Below, in pieces: positions 30,560 to 41,053 of a DNA stretch of 53,904 nt. Source of the stretch: an uncultured Rhizobiaceae group bacterium (GTDB taxonomy: Bacteria > Pseudomonadota > Alphaproteobacteria > Rhizobiales > Rhizobiaceae); assembly GCA_937951645.1 (NCBI GenBank), contig CALFBM010000096.1:1-53904 (forward strand). Reading direction: 5' to 3'. Both the position numbers and the translations under genes were made by a program. The notes below the pieces were generated by a model. That model was given only the letters and a program-made list of their open reading frames with translations. It had not been told where the DNA came from and made no database searches. The stretch's first letter is position 1; each line of letters starts with the position of its first letter.

Positions 30560-31867
30560 ATGACTGATTTTTCACCCCGCGAGATTGTTTCTGAACTTGA
30601 TCGTTTTATCATTGGCCAAAAAGACGCAAAACGCGCAGTTGCGATTGCACTTCGTAATCGCTGGCGCAGGCAGCAACTTGAAGGCATGATGAGAGAAGAA
30701 GTCATGCCCAAGAATATTCTCATGATCGGACCAACTGGCGTTGGCAAGACTGAAATTTCACGTCGCCTTGCCAAAATGGCTGGTGCGCCATTTTTAAAGG
30801 TCGAAGCTACCAAGTTTACTGAAGTTGGCTACGTAGGCCGTGATGTTGAACAGATTATCCGTGATTTGGTAGAGATTGGTATTAGCCTTGTGCGCGAAAA
30901 AAAGCGCGAGGCAGTTAAGGCAAAAGCTCATCTTGCGGCAGAAGAACGGGTACTTGCAGCACTTGTTGGTGAAACTGCAAGTCCTGCCACCAAAGACAGT
31001 TTCCGCAAAAAACTGCGTAATGGTGAGATGGATAACAAGGAAATCGAGATTGAAGTTGCTGATACCTCAAACCCTATGGGTGGAATGGATATTCCCGGAA
31101 TGCCGGGTGGTAGTGTCGGAGTTCTTAATCTTGGCGAAATGCTTGGCAAAGGTTTTGGAGGACGAACCAAAAAGAAAAAAACAACGGTAATAGAATCCTA
31201 TGAAGCGTTGATAGCAGATGAATCTGACAAAATGCTGGATGATGAAAGCATTGTTGCCGAGGCAATCGAAGCAGTAGAAAACAATGGTATCGTTTTTCTT
31301 GATGAGATTGATAAAATTGCTGTAAATGATCAACGATCAAGTGCAGGTGTTTCACGTGAAGGCGTACAACGTGATCTACTACCGCTGATTGAAGGTACGG
31401 TTGTTTCAACCAAACATGGGCAGGTTAAAACAGACCATATCCTGTTTGTTGCATCTGGCGCATTCCACGTTTCCAAACCTTCTGATTTATTACCAGAACT
31501 TCAAGGACGCCTTCCTATTCGGGTTGAATTGCGTGCACTTGAAAAAGATGACTTCAGACGCATTCTAACCGAGCCGGAAGCCAGCCTTGTAAAACAATAT
31601 ATTGCACTTTTGAAAACAGAAGGTGTTGAACTGGAGTTTACGGATGATGCAATTGATGAAATAGCCGATATTGCGGTTGATCTTAATTCAACCATTGAAA
31701 ACATCGGTGCTCGCAGATTACAAACTGTTATGGAACGCGTGCTTGACGAGATATCCTTCACCGCCCCTGATTTGAGCGAAGAGGGTGTCAAGGTTGATGC
31801 AAAATATGTGAAGAAACACCTTGGTGAACTGGCAAAGGATGTTGATCTTAGCCGCTATATTCTTTGA
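30560..31867 (+). CDS. hslU: ATP-dependent protease ATPase subunit HslU
   Basis: '[37 protein letters not shown]', Walker [11 protein letters not shown], Walker B VFLDEIDK. Confidence 0.98.
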   Translation: MTDFSPREIVSELDRFIIGQKDAKRAVAIALRNRWRRQQLEGMMREEVMPKNILMIGPTGVGKTEISRRLAKMAGAPFLKVEATKFTEVGYVGRDVEQIIRDLVEIGISLVREKKREAVKAKAHLAAEERVLAALVGETASPATKDSFRKKLRNGEMDNKEIEIEVADTSNPMGGMDIPGMPGGSVGVLNLGEMLGKGFGGRTKKKKTTVIESYEALIADESDKMLDDESIVAEAIEAVENNGIVFLDEIDKIAVNDQRSSAGVSREGVQRDLLPLIEGTVVSTKHGQVKTDHILFVASGAFHVSKPSDLLPELQGRLPIRVELRALEKDDFRRILTEPEASLVKQYIALLKTEGVELEFTDDAIDEIADIAVDLNSTIENIGARRLQTVMERVLDEISFTAPDLSEEGVKVDAKYVKKHLGELAKDVDLSRYIL

Positions 31868-32013
31868 TTTTAGCGTTTATTATTTCAAAACCGCTTCATG
31901 TTTTAGGTGACAAGCTTTAACCCTGCACGTAATCTCACAAAAATTTTGAAATCTTTCTATCGACTCCAATGTCAAAATTATGCAATTTGCAGAAATTGAC
32001 ATGAAGACGTGTC

Positions 32014-32982
32014 TTGTTTGTGGCTTTTGGAGGGTTTCCTGAATTGCTGGGTAAAGTTTCATCTATTCTGGCTATTGTCATGCTTGGGTTTGGCCTTGCG
32101 AGTCCTTCTTTTGCGCTTACCAAAGTTCCTCCGGGAAACCGTAGCGCAACGCAGCCAAAAATTCCATCGACTTCAGTTTCGCGCACACGCTCAACAAATA
32201 GCAGCTTTGAAGCCAAATATGAAAAAATCCGCGACTTGATCAAGTCGGACAAGAAACTTCAAGGCAAAATCAAAAGAGCAGCAAAACAATATGGTATAGC
32301 CCCTATACATATTGTTGGCGCACTCGTTGGCGAACATACATACAATGTCGATGCTCTTGATCATTTGCAAACTTACTATGTTAAAGCGATTTCATACTTT
32401 AAATCTGATGTTCAATTTTCATATGGTGATGAACCTGTTTCAGAATTCGTTAAGCGTCCTGAATTTTCAAAATGCAAAGCATCTCGCGACTCATATGACC
32501 TTTGGGCTTGCCGCGAAGATATCTGGAAAATTAAATTCAAGGGCAAAACTGTTGATGGCGTGAAATGGCCCAACGACCGTTTTGGCCGTGTTTTCTTTCA
32601 ACCATTTTATGCCGGGCAAACCTTTGGTCTTGGGCAGATTAACCCACTGACCGCTTTACAGGTAACAGACCTGGTTTCCAAAAAAAGCGGCAAGAAAAAA
32701 CTTTCGGCAAACAAGGCAAATGAAGTTTATAAAACCATTATGGAGCCGGATACGACGCTACAATATATGGCAGCCGTAATTCGTGTGTCGATAGATGCCT
32801 ATAAAGCAATTGGCGGGTTTGATATTGCCAATAACCCTGGTGTGACCTCAACACTTTATAATTTGGGCGATGTCAGAAACCGCGCGCGCATTACAAAGTC
32901 AAAAGGCGGTCTTCCAAAAGAAAATTATTACGGCTGGCTCGTAAATGAAAAGCGTACAGAACTTGAGGCTATTTTGAAATAG
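32014..32982 (+). CDS. DUF1402 family protein (putative secreted)
   Basis: Signal peptide; 'IAPIHIVGALVGEHTYNVDALDHLQTYYVKAI'; start codon uncertain. Confidence 0.82.
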   Translation: MFVAFGGFPELLGKVSSILAIVMLGFGLASPSFALTKVPPGNRSATQPKIPSTSVSRTRSTNSSFEAKYEKIRDLIKSDKKLQGKIKRAAKQYGIAPIHIVGALVGEHTYNVDALDHLQTYYVKAISYFKSDVQFSYGDEPVSEFVKRPEFSKCKASRDSYDLWACREDIWKIKFKGKTVDGVKWPNDRFGRVFFQPFYAGQTFGLGQINPLTALQVTDLVSKKSGKKKLSANKANEVYKTIMEPDTTLQYMAAVIRVSIDAYKAIGGFDIANNPGVTSTLYNLGDVRNRARITKSKGGLPKENYYGWLVNEKRTELEAILK

Positions 32983-33343
32983 GTTTGCTTGAGAACCTGA
33001 TAAGTCTCTTTGTCAGTTCATCGCATTCATCATCTGATAGTTTTGAAATTTCTCCTGCAAGGCAATTAGCAAGGTTGGTAGCGCTTGCTGAAAGATGTTC
33101 GGTATCAACCACAACACGCGTATGGGAAGTTGCTGCCAGTTTTTGAAGCTCTTCTGCCTCATCCCAAATAATATTAAAGTAACCAATTATACGCTGCAAA
33201 AACTGCCAGCTTGGCATACCTCGATGACCCCGTTCCAGGGCAGATAAATATGCGGCCGAAACTTTTAGACTCGTAGCCATTTGTTTTTGGTTCACGCCCT
33301 TGGCTCTGCGTAACTCTCTCATTTTTAAACCAAATGGAGTCAT
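32969..33343 (-). CDS. XRE-family helix-turn-helix transcriptional regulator
   Basis: 'MRELRRAKGVNQKQMATSLKVSAAYLSALERGHRGMPS'. Confidence 0.9.
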   Translation of the reverse strand: MTPFGLKMRELRRAKGVNQKQMATSLKVSAAYLSALERGHRGMPSWQFLQRIIGYFNIIWDEAEELQKLAATSHTRVVVDTEHLSASATNLANCLAGEISKLSDDECDELTKRLIRFSSKPISK

Positions 33344-33885
33344 CTACTTGTAGCCTTGAGCGGGTTTCTAATCCTTACGTAAAGAGCCCCGCCGCCGCCA
33401 TGGGTAACGTGGGCTTCATGATAGCCACTGGCATATTTTCTAAACTCCGGTTCTGATAACCATCGCGGAACTGCTTGCCTTAAAATACCTTCACCACGTC
33501 TGCCCTTGCCTGTGATAACAAGTATGGTTCGACGGCCAACCTGGTAAGAATTTTCCAAATATCTAAAAAGCCTGGAATGGGCTTCTGACTGAACCATACC
33601 ATGTAAATCAATACGCCCATCAATACCTGTTCGCCCTTTTATAATTTTACGGGTGACAGATTGATCCAGCAATGAAGGTTTGGGTGCCCGTGCAATACTT
33701 ACCGCAGGCTCTGGTGTATAAGGGCGGATAATACGAGGAACTGCCCTTACAGGCTGCGGCCTTGGGATATTCATTTCACCCATTTCGGCCTTAAATTCCA
33801 GACTTGCCCTATTGCTGTGAAGTGGCTTTGCAGTGCGTTTAACCCGCTCCCAAAGTTCTGAATCTTCCTTGCGCTTCTTTGACAT
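33340..33885 (-). CDS. Smr-domain (MutS2 C-terminal-like) protein
   Basis: 'RIDLHGMVQSEAHSRLFRYLENSYQVGRRTILVITGKGRRGEGILRQAVPRWL'. Confidence 0.9.
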   Translation of the reverse strand: MSKKRKEDSELWERVKRTAKPLHSNRASLEFKAEMGEMNIPRPQPVRAVPRIIRPYTPEPAVSIARAPKPSLLDQSVTRKIIKGRTGIDGRIDLHGMVQSEAHSRLFRYLENSYQVGRRTILVITGKGRRGEGILRQAVPRWLSEPEFRKYASGYHEAHVTHGGGGALYVRIRNPLKATSR

Positions 33886-33888
33886 GAA

Positions 33889-34968
33889 TCATATGCCTTT
33901 TGGATTTAAAACAATAAAATCCGTGTCATGCCGAACACTACCTGCAAGAGTACCAGCCTCTTTGCCCGAACCAATAAAAATATCGCCGCGCTGTTCACCA
34001 ACAATTGCAGAGCCTGTATCTTGTGCAATCATCAATCTTTGAAAAACACCTGATTGATCAGGAAATGGCTCATTTGTTGAAAGCCAAACAGGTGTTCCAT
34101 ATGCATGTTTGGCTTTATCAACTGCAAGGCTTCTTCCAGCGGTCAGTTGAACTCCCGCGGCAGCAATTGGGCCAAAATCAGGGTCGTGACCTTCAAGTTC
34201 TGTAAAGAAAATAAATGAGCGGTTTTCATGCAAGACTTTTCTGCCGCGTTCAAGATCACTTTCCAGCCAGGCACGTATATTGGTCATGTTTGCCTGATCA
34301 AGCGGCATGACTTCACGCTGTACCAGTAATTTTCCAATCGAAGTGTATGGATGTCCGGTTTTACCCGCATAAGAAACACGGGCAGATGTGCCATCACGAA
34401 ACAACAAACGTGCAGAGCCCTGAATATGAATGTAGAAACCTTCAATCACTGACTTGAGCCAGAAAAGCTCCAATCCACGGTTTTTTAATGCACCCTTGTC
34501 AATTTGACCTCGATCATAAAACTCAACAAGGCCATCATCTGTTTTACGTGCCCATTCAAGAGATAGGTCAAGATTTTTTGGCTTATTGTCTGGATCAAGT
34601 TTTACAAGGTCGTGTGGGCGCCGGTAAAGCGGATAAGAAAATTCTTCCGTTCTAACACGTGATGCTTCTACTTCAGGTTCAAAATAGGCAGTTACAAAGC
34701 CTTGCTTGTTTTTATAAGTGTGCGGGTCAAAGTGTTTTTCGAAAAACTGGCGGGCTTCTTTCTTGCTGATGCTTGAAATATCAAGCGCCAGTGCAAGTCT
34801 TGCTGTTTCCAAAAGTTCCGGTGATGGATTAACTGCAATGCGGCTTATAAATGAACGCTCGGCAAAGGCCCTTGCTGACATTCTAAAACAGCTCAGGGCA
34901 GCAATATGATCATCGTTTTTCCAACCCTTGATCATGTCAAAAGATATTTGCCGCCAACCTTCACGCAT
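33889..34968 (-). CDS. mltA: Murein transglycosylase A (MltA)
   Basis: 'VTAYFEPEVEASR', 'LAVDKAKHAYGTPVWL', 'LMIAQDTGSAIVGEQRGDIFIGSG'. Confidence 0.93.
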   Translation of the reverse strand: MREGWRQISFDMIKGWKNDDHIAALSCFRMSARAFAERSFISRIAVNPSPELLETARLALALDISSISKKEARQFFEKHFDPHTYKNKQGFVTAYFEPEVEASRVRTEEFSYPLYRRPHDLVKLDPDNKPKNLDLSLEWARKTDDGLVEFYDRGQIDKGALKNRGLELFWLKSVIEGFYIHIQGSARLLFRDGTSARVSYAGKTGHPYTSIGKLLVQREVMPLDQANMTNIRAWLESDLERGRKVLHENRSFIFFTELEGHDPDFGPIAAAGVQLTAGRSLAVDKAKHAYGTPVWLSTNEPFPDQSGVFQRLMIAQDTGSAIVGEQRGDIFIGSGKEAGTLAGSVRHDTDFIVLNPKGI

Positions 34969-34976
34969 AGCGATGG

Positions 34977-35723
34977 TTAAGCCCCCGCTTCAGTTGCAAC
35001 CAACTTCCAATTCGGGTCATTTGATCTTGTATCACGGGCAAAGGTCCAAATGTCTTTTACACGGGCGATATCCCTGTCATCACCCTCAATAATAACGCCA
35101 TCTTTATCCAGAGTTGCCGAAACAATCTGAGAAATAAACTTGATTGTGATATGTGCTTCGTGAGATTTGACTGCAGCAGAGTGTACTTCAGATCCATCTA
35201 TTCCGATAAAGGTGGATTTTACAGTTTCACCGCGAGATTCACGGTCATCAATAACCGATTTAAAACCGTCAAACACCTCTTTTGAGAGCAGGCTTCTCAG
35301 GCTTTTGGTATCCCCTTGCGCAAATGCATTTACGATCATTTCATAGGCCATATCAGCACCGGCCATAAATTCTTTGGGATTAAACCCTGGATCGGCTGCA
35401 AGGATTTCTTTTAGGCCTTTATTGATTTTGGTGCGTGGCTTGGCGATTTTATCAATCTGCGCCAATCGCGGGTCTTTTTCCTCTACATCCCCTTTGTCAT
35501 TTTGCGCTCTTGTAGGGAGCTTAACGACATTATCTGCTGAGGGACCATTCTCACGAGGGTTTTGGGATTGTCTTTTCTGTTTATCCTTATTGAACATATC
35601 AGACAGATCTTCATCGTGACCTGTCCGTTGGCCAAGGATTGAACGGAGTTTTAAAAGCACAACGATTGCTGCGACCAGAATTGCTATTGTGAATGGATCA
35701 AAGGATTGCATGTTTTTCGCCAA
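34977..35723 (-). CDS. Tim44/TimA-family putative adaptor protein
   Basis: 'QSFDPFTIAILVAAIVVLLKLRSILGQRTG' and C-terminal Tim44 domain ending 'DPNWKLVATEAG'. Confidence 0.9.
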   Translation of the reverse strand: MAKNMQSFDPFTIAILVAAIVVLLKLRSILGQRTGHDEDLSDMFNKDKQKRQSQNPRENGPSADNVVKLPTRAQNDKGDVEEKDPRLAQIDKIAKPRTKINKGLKEILAADPGFNPKEFMAGADMAYEMIVNAFAQGDTKSLRSLLSKEVFDGFKSVIDDRESRGETVKSTFIGIDGSEVHSAAVKSHEAHITIKFISQIVSATLDKDGVIIEGDDRDIARVKDIWTFARDTRSNDPNWKLVATEAGA

Positions 35724-35845
35724 TTAATTATTTACTACTATATAGTCCTTGAAAAAGAAGTTGCAAAGGTGGCTATTCAATTTCTCTTTCATCATTCCTA
35801 TATGATGGTAAACCAGAATAACCTTAACAATTTTGCGAACAACTC

Positions 35846-36352
35846 ATGCGCCTTGGCATTATTCCCTTCCTGCTTCTTTTTATTCCTATTCTGGAGATCA
35901 CTGTCTTTATCATGGTGGGGGGGCAAATTGGGGTTATTTCGACATTGGGAATGATTTTGGTTACGGCAATTTTGGGCTCTATTTTGCTGCGAATTCAAGG
36001 TTTTGCAACACTTGCTCGCATTCAAGAGCAATCAAGAAATGGCTCCATTCCGGGAAAAGAGCTTGTCAGTGGCGTCATGATCATGATTGCAGGCGTATTA
36101 CTCCTAACACCCGGGTTTGTGACAGATTCAATTGGTTTTCTGCTTTTCTTTCCGCCATTTAGACATTTCCTTTGGTCAAGCATTGCTTCAAAAGTGGTTG
36201 TTCAAACAAAAGGTGCTTTTCAGCAAGGTGGAAACCCATTTGGTAATCACCATGCAAATAAAAATGCCGAAGACGTCGTAGACCTTGATCCATCGGAGTT
36301 TTCAGAGAAATCGAATCCGGATAGTCCATGGAATAAGCTGGATGACAAATAA
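35846..36352 (+). CDS. FxsA family membrane protein
   Basis: 'PILEITVFIMVGGQIG', 'LLLTPGFVTDSIGFLLFFPPFR'. Confidence 0.9.
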   Translation: MRLGIIPFLLLFIPILEITVFIMVGGQIGVISTLGMILVTAILGSILLRIQGFATLARIQEQSRNGSIPGKELVSGVMIMIAGVLLLTPGFVTDSIGFLLFFPPFRHFLWSSIASKVVVQTKGAFQQGGNPFGNHHANKNAEDVVDLDPSEFSEKSNPDSPWNKLDDK

Positions 36353-36478
36353 TTGTCCTCAAGGCTCGCATTTTAGCATAGTTCTTGTCTCACTTATCGG
36401 TACGTGCTAGCCAGCACATTGAGAATGGTGCAAATTTATGTGCCAAACGAATTTAGATTGAACACTCAAGGTTTTGAC

Positions 36479-36973
36479 ATGGCTAAAAAAGCAGCACCTA
36501 AGACAAAAGAAGCAGTACCAAATGGGGAAGAAATGGCACCAGCCATGAACATTTTGGCACAATATGTAAAAGATTTTTCTTTTGAAAACCCACATGCTCC
36601 AGGCTCGCTTCGTCCACGCGATAAAGCCCCTGAAATTAATATCAACATTAATGTTAATCCAAATGCGATGTCAGAAACTGATTTCGAAGTTGAGTTGAAA
36701 CTGGATGCCAAGGCAACTGACGGCGACGAAGTACTTTTTAATGTTGAGTTGATTTATGCAGGTATTTTCCGCTTTTCCGGCATGCCACAAGAAATGTTAC
36801 AAATGGCTGTTTTGATTGAAGCACCTCGCTTGCTCTTCCCGTTTGCCCGCCAGATCATGGCTGATGCAACACGCAATGGCAGTTTCCCTCCTCTGATGAT
36901 TGATCCGGTTGACTTCGCCCAATTATTCCAACAGCGCATGCAACAACAACAAGCTGCTGAAGGCACTGCATAA
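36479..36973 (+). CDS. secB: Protein-export chaperone SecB
   Basis: '[16 protein letters not shown]', '[33 protein letters not shown]'; start reassigned to ATG 36479. Confidence 0.96.
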   Translation: MAKKAAPKTKEAVPNGEEMAPAMNILAQYVKDFSFENPHAPGSLRPRDKAPEINININVNPNAMSETDFEVELKLDAKATDGDEVLFNVELIYAGIFRFSGMPQEMLQMAVLIEAPRLLFPFARQIMADATRNGSFPPLMIDPVDFAQLFQQRMQQQQAAEGTA

Positions 36974-36984
36974 TATTATTGCCG

Positions 36985-37018
36985 ACTTCCCCTTTGATGG
37001 AGACATTAAAGGGGAAGT
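36985..37018. repeat. Strong hairpin between convergent secB and dnaQ ends, lacking a clear U-tract
   Basis: ACTTCCCCTTT ... AAAGGGGAAGT. Confidence 0.6.
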
Positions 37019-37743
37019 TAAAGACTACCCGTTTTCTTCCAGATTGAATTATCACCCAAAGTTTCCACAAAAGCCCGATGCTTTTCCAGATCTTCCTCGG
37101 TCAATGGTGAGACCAGGGGTTTGGGTCTGCTCATGATTTTGACAGATCTGTCTTCTTTCAGACTTGCCCCAGAATTTTTGTCTGCAGTATTTTCATGTTC
37201 AAGGCTAAATGATGCCTGGCGCCCACCCAATAACTCAATATAAACTTCAGCAAGAATTTCAGAATCAAGCAAAGCGCCATGCTTTTCGCGGCGAGAATTA
37301 TCAATTGAATAACGCGAACAAAGAGCATCGAGCGAGTTAGGCCCCATCGGATGTTTGCGGCGTGCAATCTGCAAGGTATCAATGACACGCTCATCATCCA
37401 GTCGCGGCTTGCCTAGTCTTTTTAACTCTGCATTCAAAAAACCGGTATCAAAAGAGGCATTGTGAGCAATCAGACTACCCGTTAAGAAAAACTCCAGAAA
37501 TTCATCAACAATTTCGGAAAACTTCGGCTTGTCATTCAAAAACTCATTACTGATGCCGTGAACCTTCAAGGCCTCAGGATGAACTTCCTTACCTTCCGGA
37601 TTTACGAACACATGGAAGGTTTTGCCACTGGGAAAGCGATTGATGAGTTCAACCGCACCAATTTCAATGACGCGATCTCCATCATTGGCCTTAAGACCCG
37701 TAGTTTCCGTATCGAAGATGATTTCGCGCAAGATTTCTGACAT
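37018..37743 (-). CDS. dnaQ: DNA polymerase III subunit epsilon
   Basis: 'IIFDTETTGLKANDGDRVIEIGAVEL', 'LIAHNASFDTGFLNAEL', 'REKHGALLDSEILAEVYI'. Confidence 0.97.
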   Translation of the reverse strand: MSEILREIIFDTETTGLKANDGDRVIEIGAVELINRFPSGKTFHVFVNPEGKEVHPEALKVHGISNEFLNDKPKFSEIVDEFLEFFLTGSLIAHNASFDTGFLNAELKRLGKPRLDDERVIDTLQIARRKHPMGPNSLDALCSRYSIDNSRREKHGALLDSEILAEVYIELLGGRQASFSLEHENTADKNSGASLKEDRSVKIMSRPKPLVSPLTEEDLEKHRAFVETLGDNSIWKKTGSL

Positions 37744-37805
37744 CTCATAAATCTAATGTCTGTATAATACTCTGTCACGCGCGTAGTGCACTCTTGTACA
37801 GATAT

Positions 37806-38387
37806 TTAAGCCAATTCTTTAATTATCTTGCAGACTTCGTTACGTGCAAATTCCAAACCCTGGTTTGTATCTATAATATAATCAGCTTTTTGACGTTTTT
37901 TGGCATCAGGAACCTGTCTTGCAAGAATGGCTTCAAATTTTTCTTCACTCATGCCGTCTCGTGCCAAAACACGTTTACGCTGCACTTCAGCGGGTGCTGT
38001 CACAACAATTATTTTATCAACGCGGTTTACACCCGCTGTTTCAAACAAGAGCGGGATATCAAGGACGACGAGCTTGTCGCCTCTTTCCTTAGCCTGCTTT
38101 AAAAATTCCTGTTCTTTTTGATGCACCAGCGGGTGGATGATGGCTTCCAGCTTTTTCATGTTTTCAGGCTTACCGATGACATATTCGCCGAGTTTGGTGC
38201 GGTCGACACTTCCATCCCTTGTTGTATTCGGAAAAGCTGCTTCGATTAGCGGTGTTGCTTCGCCTGAATAAAGTTCGTGCACGGTTGCATCTGCATCGTA
38301 AACGGCGATGCCCTCATCGCGGAACATTTGCGCGGTGGTAGATTTGCCCATACCGATTGAGCCTGTAAGACCTGCTCTTATCATCAT
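37806..38387 (-). CDS. coaE: Dephospho-CoA kinase
   Basis: '[20 protein letters not shown]', '[14 protein letters not shown]'; start at or near 38387, overlapping the aroE stop. Confidence 0.95.
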   Translation of the reverse strand: MMIRAGLTGSIGMGKSTTAQMFRDEGIAVYDADATVHELYSGEATPLIEAAFPNTTRDGSVDRTKLGEYVIGKPENMKKLEAIIHPLVHQKEQEFLKQAKERGDKLVVLDIPLLFETAGVNRVDKIIVVTAPAEVQRKRVLARDGMSEEKFEAILARQVPDAKKRQKADYIIDTNQGLEFARNEVCKIIKELA

Positions 38388-39205
38388 GTCAATCCCAAAA
38401 TATGCTGGCGCAATTCGTCTGTTACTTCCGGGCGAATGCCGAACCATTTTTCAAAACCTGGCACAGCCTGATGCAATAACATGCCGAGACCATCTACAGT
38501 TTCAAGACCCAAATCATTTGCAGATTTTAAGAAAGGTGTTTCAAGCGGCGTATAGACTATATCCGTCACAATTGCCGATTTTGGAAGCGTTGATAAATCA
38601 GGCATCATGGAAACATCACTTCCGGCCATGCCTATGGAAGTTGTGTTTATGATAAAATCGGTTTTTGGCATTAAATCCGGTATGGAAGTCCAACCATGAG
38701 CATGGCATTTATCACCAAATAGCCTTGCCAGGTTTTCTGCACGTTCAAGCGTACGATTAATGACATGAATTTCCTGATAACCTTTTTCAAGCAGGGAAAA
38801 AATAATGGCGCGTGATGCGCCGCCCGCGCCCAAAACAATAGCTGTTTTTCCATGTTCCCAATCAGGCGCAAATTGATCCATATTTGCTGAAAACCCATAA
38901 GTGTCGGTATTTCCACCGCATAGCCTCTGATTTTCCAGCCAAAGTGTATTGACTGCACCAATTGTCTTTGCCGCCTTATCCAGGTGATCAACATTTGCAA
39001 ATGCTGTTTCTTTATGGGGAATTGTAACATTACCACCTGAAAATCCACTTTTTGGCAGATTTTTTAGAAATTGTTGAAAATTCTCAGGTTCAACAGCAAC
39101 GGCCTCATAGCTTCCTTCAATGCCATATTGCTTTAACCAAAATCCGTGCAAATCGGGCGATTTTGAATGATGGATAGGCCAGCCTGTAACAAATGCTTTT
39201 TTCAT
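38384..39205 (-). CDS. aroE: Shikimate dehydrogenase
   Basis: '[17 protein letters not shown]', '[13 protein letters not shown]', '[11 protein letters not shown]'. Confidence 0.96.
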   Translation of the reverse strand: MKKAFVTGWPIHHSKSPDLHGFWLKQYGIEGSYEAVAVEPENFQQFLKNLPKSGFSGGNVTIPHKETAFANVDHLDKAAKTIGAVNTLWLENQRLCGGNTDTYGFSANMDQFAPDWEHGKTAIVLGAGGASRAIIFSLLEKGYQEIHVINRTLERAENLARLFGDKCHAHGWTSIPDLMPKTDFIINTTSIGMAGSDVSMMPDLSTLPKSAIVTDIVYTPLETPFLKSANDLGLETVDGLGMLLHQAVPGFEKWFGIRPEVTDELRQHILGLT

Positions 39206-39799
39206 TTATTCTACAAGCCCGAGTTTGCGGAGCTCTGCCAGTAATGGCAAAACTGGAAGTCCAATAATTGAGAAATAATCGCCCTCCACCTTTTCAAATA
39301 ACTGAACCCCAAGCCCTTCAATTTGATAAGCTCCAACACTTGATAAAACCTTATCACCGGCATCTGACAAATGACGGCCAATAAAGCCTGGATCCAGTTT
39401 ACGAAATGTAATGGTTGCAACTTCAACATGGCTCCAAAGCACTTCGCCATTTTTTATGAGTGCAACAGCTGCATTGAGTTGATGTTTTTTACCAGAAAGG
39501 TTCAACAGTCTTTTTTGTGCTTCATGCATGTCCTTTACCTTATGAAGCAATTCCCCTTCAAAAGACAATGTTTGATCACACCCAATGACATAAGCATCCA
39601 CATTACCCTTTGATATATGCGTTGCTTTTGCAATTGCCAAAACTTCTGCAACATCTCGACCGCCAAGTCCTGCCTCAATTAAGGGGGTTTCAACTTCACG
39701 CTCGTTTATATCAGCAGATTGCGCAGTAAACCTAACACCTGCATTTTTAAGCAATTCACGACGATGGTTACTTTTTGAAGCCAGAATAATTTCAGACAT
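39206..39799 (-). CDS. maf: Maf-family nucleotide pyrophosphatase
   Basis: 'IILASKSNHRRELLKNAGVRF', 'VIGCDQTLSFEG', 'SVGAYQIEGLGVQLFEKVEGDYFSIIGLPVLPLL'. Confidence 0.94.
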   Translation of the reverse strand: MSEIILASKSNHRRELLKNAGVRFTAQSADINEREVETPLIEAGLGGRDVAEVLAIAKATHISKGNVDAYVIGCDQTLSFEGELLHKVKDMHEAQKRLLNLSGKKHQLNAAVALIKNGEVLWSHVEVATITFRKLDPGFIGRHLSDAGDKVLSSVGAYQIEGLGVQLFEKVEGDYFSIIGLPVLPLLAELRKLGLVE

Positions 39800-40646
39800 C
39801 TTTGTTTTCCTTGGCTTCAAGCTTCGCAATATGTTGAGCGTGTAATGCCAGAATTCTGGCAGATGCCTCCTCAATTGATTTTCTGGATACATCTACCATG
39901 GGCCAATCATGCTTTGCGCTTAGTTTTCTGGCATTAACCAGTTCTTCTGCAATAGAAGCCCGATCTGCATAAGAAGCACTATGAACACTGGCATTAAGTT
40001 CCAGCAGCCTGTTTTGCCGAACTTGCTGGATACGATCCGTTGAAGCAATTAAAGTTACAATCAACGGCCGTTTGGCATTAATAACCTTTTGTGGCAACTC
40101 CATTCCCGGTACCAGGGGAATATTTGCGGTTTTGACTCCCCTGTTTGCCAGATAAATACTGGTCGGTGTTTTTGATGTGCGTGAAATACCCAAAAGTATT
40201 ACATCAGCATCTTCTACATTTTGCGGGATAACACCATCATCGTGCAGCATCGTAAAGTTAAGTGCATCAATTCGGCTAAAATATTCACTATCAAGTGCAT
40301 GCTGGGCACCAACTATGCGTCTGGTGGGTTTTCCAAGATATGAGTGGAAGGATTGAAAAATCGGCTCCAGTACTGAAACAATCGGAACTCCTATTTCCTT
40401 GCATTTGGTTTCAAGATATTCACCTATTTCAAAATCGGAAATTGTATAGAGCACGATGCCTGGCTCTTTTGTAATTTCCTCTATGGCGTTTTCGAGTTTC
40501 TTTTGATTTCGCACCAATGGGTAAATATGTTCTATTGCCTGATTGGATTGATATTGGGATGTTACAGCTCGCGCTGCTGCAATCAGTGTTTCACCGGTAG
40601 AGTCAGATATTAAATGGAGATGAAATGAACTTGCTTGATCACTCAA
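39792..40646 (-). CDS. Pyruvate, phosphate dikinase / PEP synthase regulatory protein (DUF299 kinase-phosphorylase)
   Basis: 'HLHLISDSTGETLIAAARAVTSQY', 'VILLGISRTSKTPTSIYLANRGVKTANIPLVP'; TTG start. Confidence 0.94.
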   Translation of the reverse strand: MSDQASSFHLHLISDSTGETLIAAARAVTSQYQSNQAIEHIYPLVRNQKKLENAIEEITKEPGIVLYTISDFEIGEYLETKCKEIGVPIVSVLEPIFQSFHSYLGKPTRRIVGAQHALDSEYFSRIDALNFTMLHDDGVIPQNVEDADVILLGISRTSKTPTSIYLANRGVKTANIPLVPGMELPQKVINAKRPLIVTLIASTDRIQQVRQNRLLELNASVHSASYADRASIAEELVNARKLSAKHDWPMVDVSRKSIEEASARILALHAQHIAKLEAKENKDV

Positions 40647-41053
40647 TGGATTTTGCCTTCTTGTGGACAGCTGTTGATAATTTTTACGATTTTATTTTCA
40701 ACCCAGTTTTTTTGCCCGCTATGGCAAATCTCACTCACAATAACATCGTATGTATTATTTTGAAGGGAAAATGTTATTAACGTGGATAAATGGGATAACT
40801 TGAACTTCATATATCAATTTTTACGCTTGAGGAAATTAGATTAAATTTTAACATATTGAAATATAATATTAACTTTAACTGATCCCCGTAATTAACAATG
40901 TGCATTTCCGGTTAAAGTGAATTACACATATAAGTTCGTAATTTATAGATATCGTGTGAATATGAAAGAATTACCGCTATTCACAGACTCTAATAAGAAT
41001 CAAATAAACCGAAGGTAAAACTTCTTTTATAACGTAACTGTGGAGAGCTAAAA
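40647..41053. other. Candidate chromosomal replication origin (oriC) between ppsR-like gene and hemE
   Basis: 407-bp AT-rich divergent intergenic; DnaA-box-like 9-mers and two adjacent GANTC sites; conserved alphaproteobacterial hemE context. Confidence 0.65.

Noticed and set aside
31346-31363. parS-like TGTTTCACGTGAAGGC in hslU
   Set aside because: Mismatches in the right half-site, and the sequence encodes the conserved HslU '[13 protein letters not shown]' motif; likely coincidental.
40841-40915. Several TTAA motifs that might form CtrA boxes (TTAA-N7-TTAA) in the candidate origin
   Set aside because: Checked spacings by eye; none has the required 7-nt spacer, so CtrA control is not supported.
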